Positions 57,523 through 64,000 of a DNA stretch of 64,000 nt are shown here, in pieces. The notes below the pieces were generated by a model. It was given only the letters and a program-made list of their open reading frames with translations. It was not told the DNA's origin and did no database searches. Source of the stretch: Cladochytrium replicatum (Eukaryota; Chytridiomycota; Chytridiomycetes; Cladochytriales; Cladochytriaceae). The position numbers and the translations under genes were made by a program. The DNA lies in assembly GCA_025526935.1 (NCBI GenBank), contig JAHLKD010000057.1, positions 186,001 to 250,000 of the forward strand, read 5' to 3'. Every line of letters begins with the position of its first letter. The first letter of the stretch is position 1.

Positions 57523-58620
57523 TTACTCGCTTGCGTTCTGTTTTGCCGATTTCTTCTTCTTTTTCTCACCCCCCGTGGTTGCCGTATCTGCCTGTCGTTT
57601 TCCAGAGGGTGCTGGGTGCTCCTCGTCGCTCTTGACGCCTGAAGCTTTGGCAGCTCCGTTCGACTTTGCTGCCTTCGTCTTTGCGGTAGCTTTCGAGTAG
57701 TCCGCAAGGCCACTGGTCAAGACTTGGGCGGCGATTGCCGTGGGGCTGGTAATCGAACTTTCCGTGTCGGATCCTTTGGTCTTCTTCGACGAAACATTCG
57801 GAGGTGAAACCAACGCGACAGGTTTCTTGGCTTTCGATTCGTGGTGCTCAGCAGACTTCTCCGCAACTTTGGCAACGGTTTCCGCAACCGGTGCGCCGAC
57901 AATTGCAGCGTCAGTTTTCGGTTTGGGTGCTTGCTTTGGCTTTTTTGTAGCGGGTTTGACTTCCTCCAAGCTGGCTGCCACAGGAGTCACGTTGGCGGAG
58001 TGTGGGCTGGCTTCTTCCATTTCGTCATCGGCCTTACGTTTGCGTGGGTGCGACATTGGCCCGTTCTCAGCTTCCCAAGCGCTACGTTCCTCTTCAAAGG
58101 TCTTGTACGCCTCCGTGTACCGCTTTTCATATCCCTGATGCAATAAATGTCTGTTTAGGGCCAAGAGACAAGGTGCTCCGACACTCTAGGCTAACATCAC
58201 GAGATGGTTTGTCCAAGTCCCTCCAGAGAGCTCCCATCTCAAGCTTTGAGATCTTTGTGGTTCCTTCGGCCACTGCTCTCTTGCGCATGTCATCCATAAA
58301 CATCAAGAACGAGCTCGGGGGTCGTCGTGGCAAGTTGGGATCACGCTTCGCTTTCGGGATCCTTGTTGCGGGCTTCCGCTTCCCTTTCTCGGGAAGAGTC
58401 AAGGTGGTCTTCCCGTCAAGGACCTTGCGAAGAAAGTTTGCAACGCCTTTCAGTCCGTGAGATACGGAGCCGATGTTGTCCATCAATTCCTATGAATTGC
58501 AAAGTGATTTAGTTACAGGACGAGGATGTGGGAGTTGAATCAGTAGGGAAGAGATACCTTTCCCTCCTTTGTGGACAGGAATGAAGAGGGATCAGGATTT
58601 GGTTGCTTTGGTTTGGTCAT
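57523..58620 (-). CDS. HMG-box protein
   Basis: Exons (minus) 58620..58558, 58489..58196 and 58134..57523 encode 322 residues. The HMG box covers about residues 70-150: RDPNLPRRPPSSFLMFMDDM, ISKLEMGALWRDLDKPSR, then across an intron GYEKRYTEAYKTFEEERSAWE. The PxRPPSSFxxF start, the central Trp and the Tyr near the end are at the family positions, so DNA bending is likely. A Lys/Ala/Ser/Thr-rich tail with many KK motifs (histone H1-like) fills the remainder. It is probably an abundant chromatin protein. The start is the ATG at 58620 (MTKPKQPNPDP). It is divergent from the SLC25 gene with 220 bp between ATGs. Confidence 0.82.
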
Positions 58621-58840
58621 GATGTTCAGTCGAGAGTGCAGTGAGTGACAGGGTGAGGCGTGGGTTAGCAGAGGGCTGGAATGGAGCTAGAAGGGCTAGA
58701 AGGGCTAGAACAGAGCTAGCAGATGATAGAGCCGATGGCTATTATCAGAAAACAAGAACGAGGGAGAGATGTGGCAGGGGTGGCACGGAAGAGATAGTAC
58801 AGAGTATATAAGAGGGCAGCGAAGATTACTGGAATAGGAA
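58621..58840. promoter_or_regulatory. Divergent promoter, HMG gene / SLC25 gene, with TATA box
   Basis: TATATAAG at 58805-58812 lies about 30 bp before the SLC25 ATG, so the true transcript leader must be very short if it is used. 58685-58720 has a short tandem run of GCTAGAAGG units. Both genes must be driven from this 220-bp interval. Confidence 0.45.
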
Positions 58841-59994
58841 ATGATGGACCACAAGGAGTTGTTGGCAGGTGTGCTTCACCAAATCACAGGAATTAGGGAC
58901 TAATTCAATCAACTTAGGCACTCTGGGTGGATTTGCTCAGGTCATTGTGGGACATCCTTTTGATACCATCAAAGTCAGAATGCAAACACACAGCGATTTC
59001 AAGGGTCCCATCGATTGCTTAAAGAAAACTATTGCATTGGAGGGGGTAGGCTGATCTTCCCTGATAGCTATGATTTGATTTGTGCTGAATTCAAAGATAT
59101 ATTTAGCCATCTGCTCTTTACAAAGGTGTCACATCTCCACTAACAGGTGTTGGATTTTGGTAAGCATACTCTCTAACGACATAATTAGAATGATAATTAA
59201 TTTCATTCAATATTTAGTAATGCTATATTGTTCTCAGTCAATGGAAATATCCGGAGGGCTCTTGCCGGTCCCTCTGGGGACCCTCAGAAACTGAGCATTG
59301 GTATGAATACATTTCTATTTGACAGATTGAAGTAATTATTCATGTATTTTAGGTCAGTACACTCTTGGAGGTGCGCTTACCGGAGGAGTCATTGCATTTG
59401 TTGCATGCCCCATAGAACTTTTAAAGGTACAGCAGAAGCCTGGAATTCATCAAAGAAAGATATGTAACACTTTATTTTTCAAGGTCAAGCTTCAGACACA
59501 ATATTCAAATAGTGGGGGAGGTCTTATAAAAGTCGCAGTCAATACTGTTCGTACGAACGGATTCTCGGGTCTATATCGTGGAATAACAGCAACAGGTGAG
59601 ACTCCTCAATTTCAACAAATTAACTTTTCTGACTCGAAAAGTGTTGCGAGATATACCGTCATTTGCAGCTTACTTTGGGACCTACGAATACCTGAAGAAT
59701 GTTCTCAGCCGAAACTCAACGCACGAGCTGCAACCAACAGATTTGTTGCTTGCTGGGGGTACAAGTGGAATTGCATGCTGGATCCCTTGTTATATGCAAG
59801 ATGTGGTGAAGTCAAGGATTCAGTCTGATGTAGCTATAAGGAGCATTTCAACTCTGGAATATGCCAAAGAAGTTTACCAATCACTTGGATTCTCAGGATT
59901 TTTCAGAGGCTTTGCCCCAACAATGCTGCGAGCCTTTCCAGCCAATGCTGCAACTTTTGTAGCTTACGAGTTTGCAATGAAAGCATTGGGATAA
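58841..59994 (+). CDS. Mitochondrial carrier (SLC25 family, carnitine/amino-acid type)
   Basis: Exons 58841..58868, 58918..59045, 59107..59159, 59218..59300, 59353..59426, 59484..59595 and 59642..59994 encode 276 residues. Three repeats with the carrier signature are present: GHPFDTIKVRMQT (PxDxxKxRxQ), CPIELLKVKLQTQ, and PCYMQDVVKSRIQSD, where the third reads PCYMQDVVK. Each is followed by the second half-motif (LYKGVTSPL, GLYRGITATVLRD, FFRGFAPTMLRAFPANAATF). The PxE form in repeat 2 (PIELLK) is typical of the carnitine/acylcarnitine and SLC25A29/45 branch, so a carnitine or basic amino-acid substrate is likely but not proven. It replaces inner-membrane exchange roles of yeast Crc1 or Ort1. 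The gene is AT-rich compared with neighbours. All six introns are 43-61 nt. Confidence 0.88.
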
Positions 59995-61961
59995 ACCATA
60001 TAACTTTTTTGAATTGAAGATATTAAATAAACATACTATTGCGTATACCAAGTAGCTCATGGGTAGTTGACCAGCAATAAAGACCCAAAGCATTCAGAGA
60101 GCTTATTTCTTATAGGTCCAGAACAGACAGAGAAGAAACGACAGGACAGGAAAATAGATTTGATCAGTCCCGGAGAAGATCTTTCTCCATTGAAGCAAAT
60201 TGTCCAACTAAACCGTGCCAAAATTTGGTTGCATCTCCATTTTCTACTATATTTAGGACGTTCAACATTGAACTTTCATATATAGTGAGGTGAGTTGCAC
60301 CTCCAACTCATCATTTAGAGCAATATAATTCTCAACAGATACCCACAATATTCATAGTTAAGTAAGTGCATTACGTTCCTTACTAAAATGGTAAAATGGG
60401 ACACCAGCACCAAGTCTACCTTATGCCCAAGATTGGGCCAACTCTGACAATTGCTGCATTGGTACTATATATGGCTAAAATGCGCTACAACTGTTATTCC
60501 TTTTTCTCATCTCACTCCAAGATCCCTCAAGCCAGTGCATGGCTCTGCACCTACCCAATGCTATCCTCACTGTTTTCTATCCTTCTGCCTGCAATAAACT
60601 ACTACTTGTACAACACAGAAGGGGATCTTGACAACAAACTCAAACAATCCATAAGCTGCCAAAAATGATGATGGTATCATAATGATAGATGTCAGATTTT
60701 GAAAGTCTGTAGTACCGCTGCTGAGAGGATGGACACAATGATCATGGGAGGATCGATCAAGGCGACCAAGTTATCTGTGCGCAGAGAGTTTGATTACTTG
60801 GCACGATGGAGTGCATATGGACTGATTGCCCAGGAGTCATTACATTTGAATTTGCCAGATGCATTATTCAACAAAGTGAAGCAAGCTGTGAAGGGAACCA
60901 AGATGCCAACCTTGTTGAGGCTGTCATAAATAGGCTGTCAGAGACTAGCAGGATTGGGAGCATTTGGAGAGGGTGCTGAAGACTCCTACAGTGCCCCATC
61001 TGCTGTGGAAGAGTTTAAGAGAGGATCAGACAGAATTAATGGTAATAGATCAGGGTTTGCTGGACAAGGTGAGCTTGATCTTCATGTATTAACACAGCTG
61101 ACTGTGAACTTGTGCACTTTGGCACAACAAGTAGAGGAATCTGCTTTGCAAAATTGAACTCTCATTTCAGCACTTCGTCGCTGAGGGAGAAACTCTGTGC
61201 TCGTCGGAAGGGGCCAACAAGGTTAGCATCGATCAATGTGTGTGAGGGCTGACATGTGTGCTTTGAAGAACTCTTCACAACATGCTCCTGATGCACTACT
61301 GTCACCTTGATGGGGATCTTCATGCAACTGTGAGTCGTTGATGAGCAATTGGGAACACGAAGGGAGACTTCAGACAACTCTTCAAGATGCTCCTTGCTTT
61401 GTTTCGTTCGTTGGGTCACTGACGAGCAGTTCATGCAACACATTATAGCACTTGGCGATTCCAGCAATGAACTGTGCTGTTTTTGGGGTTTGCTTTGTTT
61501 GTTGCGCTATGCATTTTGCTTGCAGGGGATGTGGTTATGATGCTTGATGCAGAACAGGAGCTGTTTTCTCTCCTCTTGTTGGACCAGGATCAATCATAAA
61601 TGGGATCTCAGCACAACAGACATGTTTGTACCCTCGACTTCCGTGGCCATATGTACGGAATTCATCTGGCATCTGTCCTTTGTGCAAGGCAACACGGGAC
61701 TCTTTTAGACAGAGTTGGACAGTCTGAAACCTCCAAAGGAAATGAAATGAATACCTGTCATTATGGAAGCTTTCTGTACTGCTTCTTTTTGTTGAGATTG
61801 GAAAGGTTTATGTTTGTACATTAATTAGAACGAGTGCAATATATCTAGTAAGAAAACACTACATGAGACAGCAAAACATCAAAGGGTAACCATGGATCAA
61901 TTTCAAGAACCAAAATTAAAAGAAAAAAAATACAAAATTGTGTCCACATGAACAAAAAATC
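59995..61961. mobile_element. Retrotransposon debris, gag and pre-integrase-like pieces
   Basis: Plus strand 60720-60925 reads MDTMIMGGSIKATKLSVRRE and EFDYLARWSAYGLIAQESLH, which looks like a gag polyprotein fragment. 60954-61155 continues in another frame (LDLHVLTQLTVNLCTLAQQV). Minus strand 61300-61165 reads HVVKSSSKHTCQPSHTLIDA then NLVGPFRRAQS, similar to the copia pre-integrase segment (C-x-GK-x-x-H-x-x-PF..LVH-x-D-x-x-GP). Stops and frame changes are frequent and no LTR pair was seen. The block separates two intact genes and is probably another dead-element nest. I cannot assign every part. Confidence 0.45.
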
Positions 61962-63029
61962 TCACGGATTAAGTTCTTCCACAGACCAAAAGCCGCTTTT
62001 GTCGCTGGTGTGGACCGTCCGGGAAGGAATCGGGTTTCCTGGGGTCCAGTGATCTACCATCATGCACTTAAACACAATGAGAGTGAAATTGTCCATGGCG
62101 CTGTTGTGCACAAATCGCAATTCTTCCTCCTTATCCATCGAGCTTCGATCCACCATTTTTCTTTCGGCCGGACGACCCAACGAACCCGTACTGAATGCCA
62201 TTGTCGGAGACCCAACCGATCTCGGCAAGGTGGCCATCTGGGGTGTTGGAGAGACTGATTTGGAGGCTTCGTCTTTCAGAGCGTTAAGTTTGGTGTAGCT
62301 GTATCCGGTGTCAATTGTTGGAGGGGGAGCTTTGATCACTGGGTCGCGATAAGCACTCCAGCTTTCCCTTTTGTTGAAAAAAATTAGTCATTCGTCCTCA
62401 CAACTGGTGGTATTGCAAACCTGATGCTTGGGTTCTTTGGTTCACCGGGGGCGGGCCAAGTAAATGTTGCACGGTAGGTAGGGCCAATTGCTTTCCAGGC
62501 TTTTAATCTCTGTTGCTCCCAGAATTCGTCGGAATCAACACCTTCACCTACGAAAATTCGACGTGGAGGGGTGCCGAATCGGTGGGACATGGTTGGCGCC
62601 GCCACAATGTACAATCGACCCGACAAAGTGAAGGTATCTTTTGAGGTGGGCATTTGCCTTTCGAGAGTCCATAGATACCAAAGTCAACGTCAAATCGAGC
62701 AAGGAACGTTCCAAACATACCAATGAATCTGATGGCTATTGGAATGTTTGACAACCCCCATCAACTCCGCATTCCGTGTGGCACCTGAAAACAGCAGCAC
62801 GCGCTTGTCTGCGTCCAAAAACGAATGCCATACGAAAGGTTGGATCTTTGGCAAGCCTTGGCTGGTGACACTTGCGAGCTGCACGACAACTGCAAAGGCA
62901 AATGAGTTGGAATTTCCGATCCGGTCCAGCCGGCAGGGCCATACCTGGAGCATCAGTTGAGGAGCTGTAGTTTTTCTTAAGCGCTTTTTCGAGAACGTCG
63001 ACCCATTTTGCAGACTGCAGGTCCCCCAT
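61962..63029 (-). CDS. Pyridoxamine-phosphate-oxidase-like FMN-binding protein (Alr4036 type)
   Basis: Exons (minus) 63029..62945, 62889..62721, 62657..62421 and 62367..61962 encode 298 residues. The split-barrel fold typical of PNPOx-like proteins binds FMN. Matching pieces: VQLASVTSQGLPKIQPFVWH (family: FQLATV..GRP..RTVV), SFLDADKRVLLFSGATRNAE, IHW then FTLSGRLYIVA (W..E...RISG), and WKAIGPTYRATFTWPAPG. Exon 4 has an inserted Ser/Thr-rich stretch, then NFTLIVFKCMMVDHW and FWSVEELNP, the Alr4036 C-terminal end. In this family the physiological substrate is unknown, and pyridoxamine-phosphate oxidase activity is not established. The exon 2/3 joint (GTATGT...AAAG) gives HWQMPTSKD. Confidence 0.78.
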
Positions 63030-63410
63030 CGTTTTGTGGTGCAAGGGGTGGCGGACGGTGGCGCTTTAGCCGGGATGGACCAGAAAATAGGAAAGGATTG
63101 TTGATCACTTAATTGTTTGTACTGAGGGGAGTTCAACACAACAGCGTATTCATGTTGAATTCTTTGCTCAGTTGTAGTTCGACCCAATGGGTCTTTGATT
63201 TTCTGGTCCACCCCATTTTCTCACACGCGAAACTAGTCCAACCTTTTCATCGTCCACCAAGTCCCAAATGCACTCGCCTCTCCCGGGCTGTTAGAACTGG
63301 TTCAATTGTAAGCAGACATCCTCGCGCTCTCATTTTCGGATTCTAACCGCTCCATTTCTTGCCAACAGAGTCGTGGATTTGTCGAAAGAGGGATTCCAGC
63401 ATCGTCCGGA

Positions 63411-64000
63411 ATGCATCCTCCATTTGCGGCGTCCTTCCTCTTCACCAACTACCTGTATTCCCAAACGCCGCGTCTAAGGAAGAAATCATACCAGACATTG
63501 TGGGGTGTTATGGCCCTTTTGGAGGAACAACCAATCGCTCGACGAAATTTTAGTAGCATGTGCAACTCTTGCGCTACTGCACGTAGAATATCTGCCCATA
63601 ATTTCTCAAGACATCCACCACCAGATTCGGTAACTCCGTCCCTAATGCCGATCACATCAGTATACGGCCGATTGCACAATGACAGACCATTAATGCATTC
63701 TACACAACAACGGGAGCATTCGTTCGCTGCGAATACCGGAGTCAAAGCTACCAATAACTTGGAAAATGCTTCGAAAGCGGAATGCGAACAAAGTTCTCCA
63801 AATCACACAAAGTCAAAACCGCCAAAACGAAAAACTCGGCATATTCCAACAAATGCGCACCGAAAGCTGTTTCCTCACAGGAGAAAATCTTTGGATGTCG
63901 AAAACCGTGCTCATGAAGGGTTTTTGGAGAAGATCGCAGATATTGTACAGATGTATGGACTGAAAGACACGCTTGAGGCTAGAACAACCCCACCGCGAGA
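63411..64000 (+). CDS. Unknown gene, 5' part, runs off the window
   Basis: An open frame runs without stop from at least 63369 to the end of the window. The first in-frame ATG is at 63411 (MHPPFAASFLFTNYLYSQTP). A likely intron (63309-63368: GTAAGC, branch TTCTAAC, acceptor CAACAG) joins it in phase 0 to an upstream open frame (KLVQPFHRPPSPKCTRLSRA) whose ATG would be at 63149. The protein is basic and Ser/Asn/His-rich, with CNSCATARR (a CxxC) and a charged end (KTRHIPTNAHRKLFPHRRKS). The last 25 codons look like an amphipathic helix (FLEKIADIVQMYGLKDTLEA). No family was recognised. Confidence 0.5.
   Translation, partial: MHPPFAASFLFTNYLYSQTPRLRKKSYQTLWGVMALLEEQPIARRNFSSMCNSCATARRISAHNFSRHPPPDSVTPSLMPITSVYGRLHNDRPLMHSTQQREHSFAANTGVKATNNLENASKAECEQSSPNHTKSKPPKRKTRHIPTNAHRKLFPHRRKSLDVENRAHEGFLEKIADIVQMYGLKDTLEARTTPPR

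Noticed and set aside
1-64000. tRNA genes, rRNA genes, CRISPR arrays, operons and ribosome-binding sites
   Set aside because: None was recognised by eye. No clear TTCRANNC-containing cloverleaf was found, and the bacterial categories do not apply to an intron-rich nuclear genome.

Overview
The window is nuclear DNA of a fungus with compact, intron-rich genes. Introns are mostly 40-100 nt, of the GT-AG type, and almost every gene is split by several. Fungal or yeast-type genes include a Chs5-Arf1-binding (ChAPs) cargo adaptor, a DUF1746/Dsc4-like protein, a WSC-domain glycosyltransferase, UQCC1/CBP3, MAK16 and zuotin. Two genes are features that most higher fungi have lost: an enkurin-type ciliary protein (ENKD1-like) and the SCAR/WAVE subunit NCKAP1/HEM. 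A well-supported minor-spliceosome (U12, AT-AC) intron sits in the ChAPs gene. Together these point to a zoosporic, early-diverging lineage such as a chytrid; that placement is inference.

Layout. 1-723: 5' part of an endosomal Na+/H+ exchanger (minus). 1240-1512: broken beta-mannosidase relic. 2381-5673: WSC-GT61 glycosyltransferase (plus), tail to tail with DPM3 (minus), which is head to head with a Dsc4-like gene (6252-7576, plus). 7863-9230 and about 10097-10470: genes I could not name. 10574-13650: ChAPs (minus), divergent from ELP6 (13805-14828), which converges on zuotin/DNAJC2 (14883-17589, minus). Then an ENKD1-like gene, the SUMO ligase NSE2, UQCC1 and a 1908-residue formin (21228-27774). 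27920-28470 is a GC-rich transposon-like insertion between direct repeats, followed by the AT-rich NCKAP1 gene (28617-about 33640, minus). 34503-35399: a protein with 33-residue repeats. 36280-38096: a three-repeat MYB factor, then 1.7 kb of T-rich non-coding DNA. 39879-40937: unnamed gene. 41164-43116: PRP3. 43148-44524 and 44568-46131: an unnamed gene and a TPR gene with start codons 43 bp apart. 47192-48057: RPS13. 48453-50010: ornithine aminotransferase. 50398-51801: MAK16. 53256-54612: G-protein beta subunit. 56097-57240 and 59995-61950: retrotransposon debris. 57523-58620: HMG-box gene, divergent from an SLC25 carrier (58841-59994). 61962-63029: FMN-binding oxidase-like gene. 63411-end: partial ORF.

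Organisation. Genes alternate strands. Many are divergent pairs sharing 43-220 bp, or convergent pairs with stops only 30-110 bp apart. Housekeeping functions dominate: ribosome biogenesis and translation, splicing, tRNA modification, secretory-pathway glycosylation and sorting, mitochondrial assembly, actin nucleation and signalling. No gene cluster for one pathway was seen. Coordinates of exons were worked out by hand from splice consensus, reading-frame continuity and remembered family motifs; no search or gene finder was run.
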